From Basidiobolus meristosporus CBS 931.73 (Eukaryota; Basidiobolomycota; Basidiobolomycetes; Basidiobolales; Basidiobolaceae), in assembly GCA_002104905.1 (NCBI GenBank), contig MCFE01000190.1:62001-126000 (forward strand): 64,000 nt of DNA. The letters are read 5' to 3'. The position numbers were made by a program, and so were the translations under genes. The notes beneath the pieces were generated by a model. That model was not told the DNA's origin, made no database searches, and was given only the letters and a program-made list of their open reading frames with translations. Below, piece after piece: positions 22,094 through 33,606 of this stretch (positions are counted from its first letter, which is position 1; each line of letters opens with the position of its first letter).

Positions 22094-22867
22094 TTAAACA
22101 AGATCCTGTGTGCTTGAGGCCAGATTGGAGTTGATGGCCATTTCGTTCGCTTGAGGTAGCCGATCAGCCCGATTGGCTTTTGCATACTCGTCAGCGGCCC
22201 ATAGAGCAGCGCCAATGGTATTGGTGAATATAAATATGAAGTTTAAGAGAGGGGTCATTTCCAAAGCGAAGGCGACTACTCCAAACCGATAGAATTGTTG
22301 TTTGTATCGAAATGCATATTGCTTGCTCTGAGTGAATGTCATTCCCTTGAGATCTAGGTGATAATGCATCTGGCGACTCCAAGCCAACGCAAATCCGTTG
22401 AGACAACAAAAAATGTATGTACCAATCACTGGTATCAAATTCACAGGAATACTCAAGATGAGAAGTAGAACCTGCGCGAAAATATGTCCTACGCCAGCCC
22501 GAAAGCTACGCTGAAGAGCCCCACTGTGCTCCTTCTCTAACACTTGCTTATGCCCTCTGAGTATTAGTACGTGATCGAATAAGCTGTCTTGGAAAATAGG
22601 CATACTAACAAGGCTGAATAAAAACACAAATACAGAGCTTTCCAAACAGTATAGGAAGATGCCAACTGCCCATGCTAGCCATATTGGACAACCCACTTGT
22701 ATTAAGCTATCTACTTGTGGGGGTAGAAAAAAACCAAAGCCTAACAAGGAACATAAAACCACCAACAGAGTCACCGTTAAGGCGTAGATACATTTCAGCC
22801 ATAGCAGTGGGTTCAGTAAAAAGTAGAAGATACCTTGAACTGGGTAACCATATTTTGGACGGGTCAT
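22094..22867 (-). CDS. EI24/RRT8-type multi-pass membrane protein
   Basis: The product is a 257-residue integral membrane protein without visible introns. Hydrophobic segments lie at about 25-48, 60-90, 128-160 and 192-222. The central stretch IPVIGTYIFCCLNGFALAWS followed by RQMHYHLDLKG is the conserved EI24/CysZ-like fold signature seen in fungal Lds1/Lds2/Rrt8 proteins. In yeast these are linked to the outer spore wall and lipid droplets; animal EI24 is an ER protein. The ATG at 22867 is the first in frame. Whether it acts at spores, ER or lipid droplets here cannot be read from the sequence. Confidence 0.8.
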   Translation of the reverse strand: MTRPKYGYPVQGIFYFLLNPLLWLKCIYALTVTLLVVLCSLLGFGFFLPPQVDSLIQVGCPIWLAWAVGIFLYCLESSVFVFLFSLVSMPIFQDSLFDHVLILRGHKQVLEKEHSGALQRSFRAGVGHIFAQVLLLILSIPVNLIPVIGTYIFCCLNGFALAWSRQMHYHLDLKGMTFTQSKQYAFRYKQQFYRFGVVAFALEMTPLLNFIFIFTNTIGAALWAADEYAKANRADRLPQANEMAINSNLASSTQDLV

Positions 22868-24604
22868 CGTTAACTAAGAGAGGGTATTCGATATAAGGTG
22901 TAAGCTCCTCATAAAAGTGATTGACAACATATTAGTTTGCCCACGCCGCCCTGTAGCCGCACAAACGGAAGCAGCATACACGCGGTTGTTTCATCGTGGA
23001 TGGCTAGTAGACACAAAGATACGCTGTTTGGACTGGCAAAGCAGCAACATAGGGTACGAAGTAGCCAATCGCTACATACATGCTAGTGATTCTCCAGACC
23101 TTACTGCAGCTGGCGCTTGGAGCGCAGGAAAATCTATATGTAGATCAATCATGAGTACTTGAGGTATGTATGATCATATGCATCAAATTGAAAGGTGTCA
23201 TTCCCGGGTTATAGAAATCCAGCATACCTGAGAATATACAGTGTTTGCAAGAATAGGTTCCTGGTTGTAAGCGCAATACGATGGATTTGAGTTTATTGTT
23301 TCTGAACAACATACGATTCTTCTACCTCTCCAATATCGCCCATATGCTAAATTGATTCAATCACTGAGGATAATCCACACAATCGTGCTGCAACTCTGTT
23401 TAAGCTACCGTGGTTGAGACACTCAAACCCGTGGCGAAATGAAACAGGTATTCGTTCCCCCAAACAAAGCAATTGCGCTTAAACTTTTCACCTAGATGAT
23501 TCAACAATTTACTGATGGTAAAATTCCCTTTTTCTTTGATTCATGCGAGTTGGTTGTACCATGTATCGATTCCCCTTATTGTATTATTTCTGCCGATGGC
23601 CCCTATAAATTTCATTGCTGTATCTCGTTCTTGTATTCAATTCAATCGATAGAAACAGTCCCGAGAATGGTATTGCAATAGTCCACTATTCTATTCATAA
23701 TATGTAATATCGAGAACGCTTTGATGTGATGTACCAGGTGGCATTTGATTTATTCCACACCGGATGCACCAGTGGAAGATCATACTTGGTTGTTTCTGGA
23801 ATATGATTTTCTTCGTTGGGATAGTAAGTTGAAGCATTCTTGCTAGGCAACGAGTTGCCATTGGTCTTCATGAACCATCCCTTGAAAGCTAAAGAACCTG
23901 GTTGCCTTCAACTTGAGCGTTTGAAGTCTGCATTTATTGATTCTTGATGCGGAGGTATGCCAAAGGTACGAGCGTTCGTCTCTTCATGAAATTTGTTTAT
24001 TTGCGAATTGCCACACTCTCTATACACTATCCCATAACCCAGCTTGGTCATCCAAATATATTTCAACTTTCTATACCAGGAGATGTATATATCTATTATA
24101 TAGATTCATTAGTAGCACGATGAAAGTTGAATTTGGAAATGATTCGAAATATGACGAAGAAACCTCTACCCTATAAGCACATGGTAAGACAAGTGTTTAC
24201 CGCTCACCCAACCCAATTTCGTCATGTAAAATGATAGGTTGACTCTGCTCCAGATACTGGTTTCTCCAACCGTAGACAAGTTATGTGTTAAATAGGCTCT
24301 TAACTTCGTCTGGAGCAGTGAATCACATTTACTAACTGGCGGAGGGAAAAGATCAGATTAAGCTTGAGAAAATATGTGAGAAAGTGACCTTATATGGAAA
24401 CATTGTTCTCCTGACAAAATTATCGATCTTATTAGAATAGTGGAGATAATATAAAAAGTTTGCCGTTACATTACTTCAGATTAGTAGCTTTCAAGTGTCA
24501 TAATTAGCCTAAGCATGGGAACTTTGGACATGGGTGTGTTATCACTATAAAGAGTCTTGTCGGCTGTATACTACTAGTATCTGCTTAAACCTAAAGACCC
24601 TCTA
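22868..24604. other. Gene-free spacer between divergent genes
   Basis: This 1.7 kb lies between two divergently oriented genes and holds both promoters. Open frames are at most about 80 codons with non-ATG starts and no recognisable domain. A TATAAAGA at 24546-24553 marks the right promoter. Confidence 0.45.
24546..24553 (+). promoter_or_regulatory. TATA box of molybdate transporter gene
   Basis: TATAAAGA lies 52-59 bp upstream of the ATG at 24605, a distance like that of the other TATA boxes in the window. Confidence 0.5.
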
Positions 24605-26042
24605 ATGAGTAGCTTTATTAAAAGAAAGTTAGCGCACTATAAAGAAAACCTGACACTCGCTGAAATAAGTGGAAGCCTGGGGGACTTGGGTACGCTCGTA
24701 CCATTGATGGTATCTTTGTCACTCGCTGGACAAATCTCTTTAACCTCCACCTTGATCTTTGGCGGCCTTTGGAATATAATCACTGGCCTCAAATTTGGTA
24801 TTCCGATGTGTGTTCAACCTATGAAAAGTACGTATTTGAAAACACATGTTCATTACTTCTGAATTACTTTTTTAATTTCTCATCATGACAGCAATCGGTG
24901 CCATTGCGTTAGCAAGTAAAATGACTATGGGTGAGATCATGGGGGCTGGTATGTTCGTCAGCGGGGTCGTTCTGTTTCTTGGTTTGACACGCACGATCCA
25001 CTTGGTCAACAAATACACACCGAGTGCCGTGGTACGTGGACTCCAAATGGGTACTGGCATTACATTAATGACCAAGGCCGGGTCAGATCTCTTGTTTAAA
25101 ATCGAAACACCCTGGGGTGGAACCAACTGGAAGTGGCACGATAATTACGAGTGGGCGATAGTGTGGTTTTGCGTGGTTTTCTTTCTTTACAATCAACGCC
25201 GTATTCCCACTGCGATGATCATATTTGTAATTGGATTGATATTTGCCATTATTGTGGTATACACATCAAGCAGCTCTGCGCGATTGCCTGCACCTGGTTT
25301 CTATTACCCAGAGCCTATTGTCCCAACACCAAAGGAGTTTGTCACAGGTATGCTAAACGCTGGATTGGGCCAGCTCCCACTGACAACACTGAACTCGGTA
25401 ATCGCACTGGTGGCATTAATCAAGGAGCTGTTTCCTGAGAACAAGACAACTACTGTTTCAGTTGCTACATGTGTAGGATTGATGAATCTAACAGGGTGTT
25501 TCTTTGGAAGTATGCCATTCTGTCACGGTTCTGGGGGTTTGGCAGGGCAATATCGCTTTGGTGCACGTAGCGAGGTGAGCATTATATTCCTTGGAGTATG
25601 TAAAATGCTTATTGGATTCATACTCGGTGGCTCATTCCTTGGGCTGCTCCAATACTTTCCCAAATCATTCCTTGGCGTAATGCTCTTTGTAAGTGGATTA
25701 GAGTTGGCTATGGCAGCCCGAAACTTCAGTAGACCTACCGATTCTGAAGCAACTAGGAACCGCAATTTCCTGATCGTTCTGGTAACCGGTGGAATGCTGA
25801 TGACTTTTAAGAACGATGGAGTTGGCTTTGTCTCTGGAATTGTTGCATACATCTGCTTGTGGCTAGATGCACGTAGACGTGGTATTGTATTTGAGCATTC
25901 TGGATCTACCGTTGTTAGCAAGAACCTGCAGGTTAGCAAACCCAACGACTCCTGCGTCGTGAACTTACCAACTGGCGAGCACCCCAATCTGGATAAAGAC
26001 GTCTCAGCTCACGAAGACCAGCACCAAATCCTCAAACAATGA
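24605..26042 (+). CDS. MOT1-type molybdate transporter
   Basis: This is a multi-pass importer of the MOT1 branch of the sulfate-transporter superfamily, supplying molybdate for the molybdenum cofactor. Two exons (24605-24827 and 24892-26042) flank a 64-bp intron (GTACGT...GACAG), giving 457 residues. The intron splits a Thr codon inside the signature CVQPMK|TIGAIAL. Exon 1 carries the first family motif, SGSLGDLGTLVPLMV, and FGIPMCVQPMK. Exon 2 carries the second, GLGQLPLTTLNSVIALVAL. Both motifs are diagnostic of MOT1 and distinguish it from SulP sulfate permeases, which also have a STAS domain that is absent here. About ten hydrophobic segments are visible. The short polar C-tail (about 420-457) is probably cytosolic. 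Function is assigned from family. Confidence 0.92.
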
Positions 26043-27100
26043 GTTTTTTCCTTCGAGTCCGTGCATTCTTCATGAATCATATCACCTGTGTAAAGCTTAG
26101 AACCATTAAATAACCCGAATATTTTGAACTCTCATCTGCTACCAGAGTGTGTCCGTCTTACAAGTGCGTTCGAATATCGATTGCAAAAGTTAGGTGCATG
26201 GGCATAGTTTCAGCAACTACATGGTGAAAATAAACAATAGGATTTCCTAACCAAGTACGTGCAACAGAAAATCAGAGGAAATCTCCGTTATTGTCCCTTC
26301 ACAGATACGCGAAATTCCTAATGCAATATGGTTGAGAAGTCATTATCTGACCATGGAGATCTCTGTCTACGATCTGTTTGCCAGGCGCTCTTTCACATCC
26401 GAGACAATATAAATCCGATCAAATATAATAAGGGACTGCTAAGCTATGCATATTATCCAGGGAGATTACCAAGTCGGCACCTGAAGCCCTCTTCCTCAAT
26501 AACACGTTGAAAGTATGGCAAGTGGATTCTATGGGTAGCACGTTGTGCCGCCGTTTTGTAGTTGGTGTAGGCCGTATGCATCTAGGCCACAAGACCAGAA
26601 AACCATAGCCATCCGAGTACCTGAAATAGCGATCCTGAATGACAGCGCAGTAATGATGCAAATTTCAGTAAGCATTTAATGTCCTTGAGATCAACAATAC
26701 TCCATTTCTTTTGTCATGATGCAGAATACTACATGATCGACGTTCTATTCCGCCCCCCGTAGATCATAATTGAGGTTACAAGGAAGTTGGAAGGTATGTG
26801 TGCACGCGCTTCTGACAATCTCTGCAATGCAAAGGACCTCACTTGAGCATTCGAATCGCAACGATATCTGCTGATGGATTCTCCTTATAAATATAGACTC
26901 CGTGGATCGGTGGATCCCCCAAAGCCTTTTCCTACTTTGCTTGCTTCTCATCCTAGCGAAATTTTGAGTCCTGCTTTTTCCAAACCATAATACATTGAAT
27001 ACCGTTGAGTAGCTCGAATACCCCTACCCATTACAAGAATCTACCGCAATTCACTGAATTGCTCTGCCATCACGTTAACCAACTTCGCCATCTTGTTGGA
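26043..27100. other. Spacer and leader upstream of chitin deacetylase 1
   Basis: No coding frame in this kilobase is supported. A TATAAATA box at 26886-26893 is followed by about 200 bp without any ATG before the chosen start of the deacetylase, so the leader is probably long. Confidence 0.5.
26886..26893 (+). promoter_or_regulatory. TATA box of chitin deacetylase 1
   Basis: TATAAATA is the best core-promoter match upstream of the gene. The first ATG downstream of it is 27101, which is also the one that gives a signal peptide, supporting both calls. Confidence 0.5.
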
Positions 27101-28454
27101 ATGTTATCACAAGTTTTGAAGGTCGCATTGATATTAGCGTTGATAAGTCTTACTACTAGTCAACAAAGCTCGATAGCCCCTGCTTTAGATCCAAAATGGG
27201 CTCAAGTATTGGAAAACGTCACACTTCCAAACATTCTAAGAAAAAAAGTCGGCGAAGGAACATGCCCCGACTCAAAATGTCTTCCAGGGGAGTGTAGCAC
27301 CTGCTGGGAAACATGTGGTAGCTGTCCAAGCGAAAAAGAAATCTATGGGTGTAAAAATCCCAAGCATTGGTCTCTAACGTTTGACGATGGTCCAACGTAA
27401 GTGAATGCATAAAGTAGATGTCCACCATACTCGTTTATGTACCCACAACAACAACAACAATCTCCAGCATCATTAGAAAATCTTCTCACTCATATATTTT
27501 TAGCGCGCTCACTATGGACCTACTCCTTGCCTTAGATCAACTTAACATCAAGGCTACATTTTTTGTACTTGGGAAAAATATCCAACAATCCCCGCATTTA
27601 TTGAAAAGCATTCATGAACATGGTCACGAAGTGGGAAGTCACACTTGGTCGCATTCTCATCTTATGGTAAGTCACTAATTGTTGGCTATATTTAATACAA
27701 TGTCATTGCTAATACCATACTGTGTATAACGTCAGTCATTATCGAATGAAGAAATTGTAGCCGAAGTAAAAGCTACTGAGGAAGAGATCTACAAAGTTAT
27801 CAATGTTAAACCAAGATATATTCGAGCACCGTAAGTAATCATCAGTTGGATATATATACAAGTGATGTGCTCAATTCCTTGGTTTGTAGTTATGGGGAGA
27901 TTGACGACAGAGTCCGCAGTATTCTCACAGCCCTGGGTTACGAAATCGTTTTTTGGAATCTAGACACCCAGGATTGGGAGTTGGGAAGAAAAGATTACGC
28001 TCAAGATGAGAAGATTCTCTTGGAAAGATTTCAGTCCCAACAATACAATTCAACGGGTTCAAACGGGTTCATATCACTGCAACACGAATTCCTCGCCATC
28101 ACCAGTAAAAGTTTGCCCAGAGTTCAAGAGACCCTGAGAAATGGGAACTTTGACGTGGTGAGTCTGGACGAATGCCTGGGAAAAACGACCCTTGATACCC
28201 CCGTTAAACCTCAATCCGAAAACCCAACCGAGCAGGACGAAAGTCTAGTCGAGGAAGAGGACTCGGACAACGACTCCACAGAGAGCTTAGATTCCAACAA
28301 TTCGGACGAGTTCGAAATCACGAAGATCCCTACCTTTGTTGATGACCTCTCAGAGCGGCAATATCGTGTTGGCAGTCATGGTACGACCACTACACCCAAC
28401 TCGGTTATTAGTGGAGTAACGTTTGGCGTGTTATTTTGGATATCATTAAATTAA
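27101..28454 (+). CDS. GPI-anchored chitin deacetylase 1 (CE4)
   Basis: This secreted CE4 enzyme converts chitin to chitosan at the plasma membrane or wall. Four exons (27101-27396, 27504-27666, 27736-27830 and 27890-28454) with GTAAGT donors give 372 residues. Residues 1-20 are a signal peptide (LKVALILALISLTTS). A Cys-rich stretch (55-84) precedes the NodB domain. All five CE4 motifs are present: TFDDGP (93-98), metal-binding H145-x3-H149 in SHTWSHSHL, R183-APYG, LDTQDW and ISLQHEF. A Ser/Asp/Glu-rich stalk follows, and a hydrophobic end (VISGVTFGVLFWISLN) after Thr/Asn-rich sequence looks like a GPI signal. The active-site set is complete, so the enzyme should be active. It converges with the epimerase gene. 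Confidence 0.94.
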
Positions 28455-28901
28455 ATCGAAGTACCACTGTGTCCTTTTTTATTAAAGCATGAAAGAAATA
28501 ACATCAAGATAGGGAGGCATTGTGTACTTGCTGAAATCTTTACCAACTAAACGTGTGGCTTGAGGATGAAATCCGACAAGTAGCCTATGCCATTCTGAGT
28601 AAATTGATTGATGCCCTTTTTCCTGGCTTAGGCCCTATTGATCAAGCGCGATACTGTGCATATCACTGTTTAATTAAAGCCTCATCGATATATCCTCATT
28701 ACAGGGCGTATTACAGATTGCTAGTCATCGAAGTGGCCAACTACAATGTATCTTTGATGGGACAAGTATGGAAATGGTGCAAGGCATATAATATTAATTA
28801 ACTGGAAGGACAAATGGTGTGGTGCTCATTGAATATTCTTAATGTGTTACAAGTGATCCTGTTACAAACGACTTCTAAACTTGGTGCGAATTGCCTCCGG
28901 G
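28455..28901. other. Spacer between convergent deacetylase and epimerase genes
   Basis: Both flanking genes end into it. An 82-codon frame (28553-28801, plus) starts with GTG and has no recognisable domain, so it is not called. Nothing else was seen. Confidence 0.5.
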
Positions 28902-29960
28902 TTAATTACTCTCCTCCTCTGGTGACCCATAACCATAAGGATTCCCGCTTTGCCAACGCCAAAGGTCGGCGCACATTTGTTCTAAGTCACGAGTTGCTTT
29001 CCATTTTAATTCTTGATTGGCCAATTGGGGCAAGGCAGTCAGATTAGTGACATCACCAGCTCTGCGCTCAACGATTTCATACGGAAGCTTGCGTCCAACA
29101 GCTGTTGAAAATGCCTGGATCATCTCTAGCACGGTGGATCCGACACCGGTGCCCAGATTGTAGGCAATACAACCCGGATCCTGCTTAAGCTTCTCGAGTG
29201 CTGCTAAATGTCCAAGAGCCAAGTCAACTACATGGATATAGTCACGAATGCCGGTACCATCCTTAGTAGGGTAGTCACCTCCGAACACACGAAGATATGG
29301 GAGTCTTCCAACTGCGACTTGAGCAATGTAGGGCATAAGGTTGTTAGGAATACCACGTGGGTCCTCCCCGATCAACCCGCTTTCATGGGCACCGACTGGG
29401 TTGAAGTAGCGCAAAAGGGTAGCGTTCCATCCCTTTTCGGATGCGCAAACATCACGAATAATCTCTTCAATAAACAGCTTGGTGCGAGCGTATGGATTGG
29501 TACAACTTGTTGGGCAGGTCTCGGGGATGGGAATGATAGGCGGGTCACCGTAGACTGTGGCCGACGAGCTGAATACGATGTTACGGACGTTGTGATTTTT
29601 CATGACATCTAATAATACCAAAGTTCCAGAAATATTGTTTTGGTAGTAACGAAGTGGAATCTCGGAGGATTCACCGACGGCCTTCAACCCAGCAAAATGG
29701 ATAACAGCCCAAATATCAGGGAACTCGTTGAAAACCGCATCTAAAGCAGCCTCATCCCCAATATCCACCTTGCGGAACTCGAGATCTTTGCCGCTCAGTT
29801 TTCTGATTCTTCTGATGGCTTCCTCAGAAGAGTTGGAAAGGTTGTCGACAACAACTACTTGGAAACCAGCATTAAGGAGCTCCAAGCAAGTATGACTTCC
29901 GATGTATCCTGCACCACCGGTTACCAAAACATAGTCTTTGCGAGTATCGTTGGCAAGCAT
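28902..29960 (-). CDS. GALE: UDP-glucose 4-epimerase
   Basis: This cytosolic NAD-dependent short-chain dehydrogenase interconverts UDP-glucose and UDP-galactose (Leloir pathway and wall precursor supply). It has 352 residues and no visible intron. Visible motifs are the NAD-binding TGGAGYIGS (14-22), D39 after VVVV, the catalytic SSSATVYG (131-138) and the Y157-x3-K161 pair in NPYARTK, plus FNPVGAHESG and GIRDYIHVVDLA. The C-terminal RRAGDVTNLTALP resembles the fungal Gal10 version of this loop. Unlike yeast Gal10 there is no aldose-1-epimerase half, so this is a single-domain enzyme. The ATG at 29960 is the first in frame. Confidence 0.96.
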   Translation of the reverse strand: MLANDTRKDYVLVTGGAGYIGSHTCLELLNAGFQVVVVDNLSNSSEEAIRRIRKLSGKDLEFRKVDIGDEAALDAVFNEFPDIWAVIHFAGLKAVGESSEIPLRYYQNNISGTLVLLDVMKNHNVRNIVFSSSATVYGDPPIIPIPETCPTSCTNPYARTKLFIEEIIRDVCASEKGWNATLLRYFNPVGAHESGLIGEDPRGIPNNLMPYIAQVAVGRLPYLRVFGGDYPTKDGTGIRDYIHVVDLALGHLAALEKLKQDPGCIAYNLGTGVGSTVLEMIQAFSTAVGRKLPYEIVERRAGDVTNLTALPQLANQELKWKATRDLEQMCADLWRWQSGNPYGYGSPEEESN

Positions 29961-32205
29961 AGCAAAGAAGTGAATAGACGGATTAGGAGTAGTGTGTACA
30001 AGGGGAGGCGAACGGAGTCTACTTCGTTTAAGTGAGAGGAAATTGGTTCAAAAAATTTGTGATCAATGGGGGGTAATTTATTCAATTTATGAAACCATTG
30101 ATGACAATGTCACCGAATCCGCAGGACCGACGCCAGTGGTATAACTTGATATCGCCCTTGGAGTAGCTTAAAAATAAATCACTAGTGTTACTGAGATATC
30201 AATAAACCAAGGGTTGAGTAACCAAGATGCACTCTAGATACTGCTATCAGCAACATCAATACAGCAGCCCTATTACTAAAATAAATGCCAGCGAAGCCCA
30301 ACTGCAAGTTCAACGCCAGAGTGTAAAGCCCAACACAATTATACATGTAAGTCCTTAAACTTTTGTATTACGCTGCTAAGCACATTCCTTCCAACTTGGA
30401 TAATATTATCCCATATATATCATATATATATATGAAATAATTCCCAATAGCGAATCAACTTTGTGTGCATCTATTCATATACCTATCAGTATGGTTGGAA
30501 GGGTCTAAAAATAGAGATGACTTGGTGATGATGCAAACGAGGCTTGCCATTTGTCCACCTAGATAAAGCATATGAGTATTTCACACCTAATAATATTCGC
30601 CCTGGCAGAGTGGATCGGCGAATTCCGCATTCGGGATTACACTGCAATTAGTATTACGGCTAAAAGGATGCATATATGCCCAGGATGGAGGTATGGCATT
30701 AATATTTACGGTGCGCACTCTGGAAGACTCATAGGCTTTACCATAATTACTTGACCGAAACCTCTACCTACCACATGCCAAGGAAGAGGCCAGGGCCTTC
30801 TCTGGGGTAATACAAGAATATCCTATTGGGAATGCAATATGCCAGGTATCACTATTACTATCAGACTACAGCGCTTTCAAGTAGAACTAAGTACACCATT
30901 AAAGAACTCATTGGCCGTGTTGTGGATTACATTCCACAATTACATAGCTCTATACACAAAATACCACAAACTTTGAAACGCCCAGCTGACGGAGTTTGGC
31001 GAGTTAGCTTTGGTCTAGTTTTGTTTCTATGTTCGTGGTAAATGGATCAGGATTAGCGCCACAACGTGAGAGAGTGTCTTTAGAAACTATATGCATAAAT
31101 CACCATTGAATCAATCCACAACGAAACCAAGAAGCCAATATATGCGATAATGAGAAGTAGCTTGTGGACTCCCCATTAAGCAGTCACCTGATCAGACATG
31201 TGTTATTTCATCACCTCGAAAGCTCATATGGCTATTGCGGGGTTTCCTAATCTGATCTTACTCGAATCTCGTAATTATATACATTAAATTCGGTTTCGAA
31301 TGAATCAACTGGAATTCACGGGAACTCTACAAGGGGGTATGGCATCTATTTCATAATAGGGGTATAGACAAAGGGGAGGGGGAGCATTCTGGTGCACTCT
31401 CCGAAAATAGTGGATTCCCCTGCTGTCGAAAACACCCGAGATGGTCTAAAGGCGCTTTCGAAGGCCATTGTATTCAAGCACTCTATTTGTTGTGGGAATT
31501 TAGTGATATACGGGTTGAAAATGATGAGTCCACTGGTGTATTGGGAATTCACAGAGATTAATGTGAACACTAATCGGAGAATCATCTGATTACCGTTGGC
31601 CAAACCAATCCCGGTGAATCAATATCAGAGTGTTGAGGGTGCAATGGGTTCAGTGGTTTCTGCATTTCATAGAAGCGATCAACTCATACGGATATGATCA
31701 GCACGTAATATTTCACCCGGCGGCCGAATATTTCCAGTGAGGGAAATCTGATTCAAGACCCGCCGAAATCATGGGAATGGGCGTAATCAGGGAAGCCATC
31801 AAGGATTGTCTATTTTTTTGTGACTTGAAGTTTGAGGAGTATGGATGAATCCATGGTTGGAGGAGGACGTATGTATAGAGGGGCCAGCAAAATGTCACAA
31901 TACGAGGTGCATCATAGATATACTAAGAAGGAAAAGCCATTGATACATAAGTCAGATTTGTAAAGCAGTGGTTAAATGTCTATGTAAAGATAGGGGAGGG
32001 CCCAGGGTATACTATTCATTGGATGGGTCATTTACCCCCAGTTGACGAGTCAAAGCAGAGAATGGAGAGAAGATAACCCCTATATTCAGCGTCGGGAGGA
32101 GCGATGGTGTCCATGATTTGGAGTATTCGTGGTGCACCAAAATCCCCTAGACCATGTCTATTGCTATTTATCACTACCACATCGAACACAAAATCATGGC
32201 TTTCC
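29961..32205. other. Gene-free spacer
   Basis: The left part is the epimerase promoter. A 40-codon ATG frame at 30227-30346 ends at a good GTAAGT donor and could be a first exon, but no continuation was found. An alternating TA run occurs at about 30411-30436. Other frames (for example 31346-31603) look random. No RNA gene was recognised. Confidence 0.45.
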
Positions 32206-33606
32206 TCACGCGATGGATTTTCTTCGCATATAGTTTTGCACAAAATCCGGAAATACATTATCGTAGAGTAATGAAAGAATTTGATCTTTGGCATCGTCGA
32301 AAATCTCCCATTTGATGTGACCTTCCTGTATTTGTCGGAATATAGAGGTATGGACGTTGCTAGAGATATTGACTTCTAGTAAAGCGCCAGTTTGGATGTA
32401 TGTGCGATAGAATTTCAAAAACCGAACGTGTAAATCATCTGGAACCTGCTCCTTGTCCGTGTACTTCCGTATCGTCACGCCAATACCAATATGGGCAGGG
32501 GTTATGGCTGGTGGGCGGGATTTAAATATCGATATCGGCTTGGTTGATACCAAGGGTGTGTCAAAGCTGCTACTTTTCGTGCCGGATTGTGCGGTCATAA
32601 TGCAATATTGCTTCAACAGTTGGAAATCGTCTATGAAGCAAGTATTTTCACTGCACAAGTATCTCGCAGCAAAGCTTCGGAAGTGATGTAGCATTTCGGG
32701 GTTTTCAAATATCCTATGGAAATGCTCAGAGTCATAAGCAGCAATACTTCTCAATTTTCGGGCCCGGTATGCCAAGCTAATCAGCGGAAATCCCACGGTA
32801 TTCAGATGTGAGAGTAGCATGAATAGTGTTATAAAATAGTAGCTAGAGAAGGAGGAGTTTAGCTGTTCCTTTAGGACCAGTGTCCATACGAAATACATGG
32901 GATAAATCAATAAACCTAGAAATACACAGGTAATGAGCTCGTTACGAAGACCATATGCGTCTTTCACGTTCCAAAAGAAATATATCACCAGTGGGCAGCA
33001 GATAAACAGGAATAATCCGGTCATACCAAAGAATGGAAAGTAATGCCAGCCAAAGCCACATAAGGTATATTCGTCAAAGCCAGGCTCCAACATTCGGACC
33101 AGTTGCATTACCGAGATAGCAGCTATCATGATAAAGATAAAGAGTGCCACTAGAAAGGTTAACTTTTTATCAGTCACCCTCTCTTTGTTGTAGGCCTGGC
33201 GTGAGATATGCGAATGCCGATATGTTTCATGCTCCATCAATTCAAAGGAGTTCTTATCATCGATGAAAGTATCCTGGAGCTGGCCGTGTACTTTAGCTGT
33301 GTTGAATTTAACGACTACAAGAAGTTGTATCCCACGCGCCATAAAAGGCAGAAAGTATAAAGCTGAGCCAAGATAAGTTCCCCAGAGCACAAAAGTGCAG
33401 GAGAAATCCATCCAGAAGATGAGTCGACAATAATACGCACCGGATATAATCAAGTTTCCAATCGCTCCGAGAAGGATAAGTCTGTGTGGTCGATGATTGA
33501 ACTTGTGGCGATTGTAGAGGAAAAGTATAGTAGTAACGATGACAATCGTGAAGTGGAGAACTAGTGCTACACAGGCCAAATTTTGGCCCAGGGTTTGAAA
33601 CACCAT
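32206..33606 (-). CDS. Seven-transmembrane receptor-like RGS protein
   Basis: The product is a 466-residue membrane regulator of heterotrimeric G-protein signalling from a single exon. Seven hydrophobic helices lie at about 10-31, 42-64, 71-88, 148-170, 190-211, 222-245 and 254-278, with a long polar loop (100-147). An RGS domain follows at about 295-461. It starts with the helix FHRIFENPEMLHHFRSFAA, and the conserved second half contains FLKFYRTYIQTGALLEVNIS and the closing DQILSLLYDNVFPDFVQ. Between the two halves sits an extra polar segment (about 338-390). RGS domains accelerate GTP hydrolysis by G-alpha. The 7TM-RGS arrangement is known from plant AtRGS1 and some fungal receptors. The start is the ATG at 33606; the frame is open upstream only through TTG. 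Confidence 0.9.
   Translation of the reverse strand: MVFQTLGQNLACVALVLHFTIVIVTTILFLYNRHKFNHRPHRLILLGAIGNLIISGAYYCRLIFWMDFSCTFVLWGTYLGSALYFLPFMARGIQLLVVVKFNTAKVHGQLQDTFIDDKNSFELMEHETYRHSHISRQAYNKERVTDKKLTFLVALFIFIMIAAISVMQLVRMLEPGFDEYTLCGFGWHYFPFFGMTGLFLFICCPLVIYFFWNVKDAYGLRNELITCVFLGLLIYPMYFVWTLVLKEQLNSSFSSYYFITLFMLLSHLNTVGFPLISLAYRARKLRSIAAYDSEHFHRIFENPEMLHHFRSFAARYLCSENTCFIDDFQLLKQYCIMTAQSGTKSSSFDTPLVSTKPISIFKSRPPAITPAHIGIGVTIRKYTDKEQVPDDLHVRFLKFYRTYIQTGALLEVNISSNVHTSIFRQIQEGHIKWEIFDDAKDQILSLLYDNVFPDFVQNYMRRKSIA

Noticed and set aside
30227-30346. Forty-codon ATG frame rich in Gln and Ser ending at a GTAAGTCC donor
   Set aside because: It could be a first exon, but no in-frame continuation behind a plausible acceptor was found within several hundred bases.
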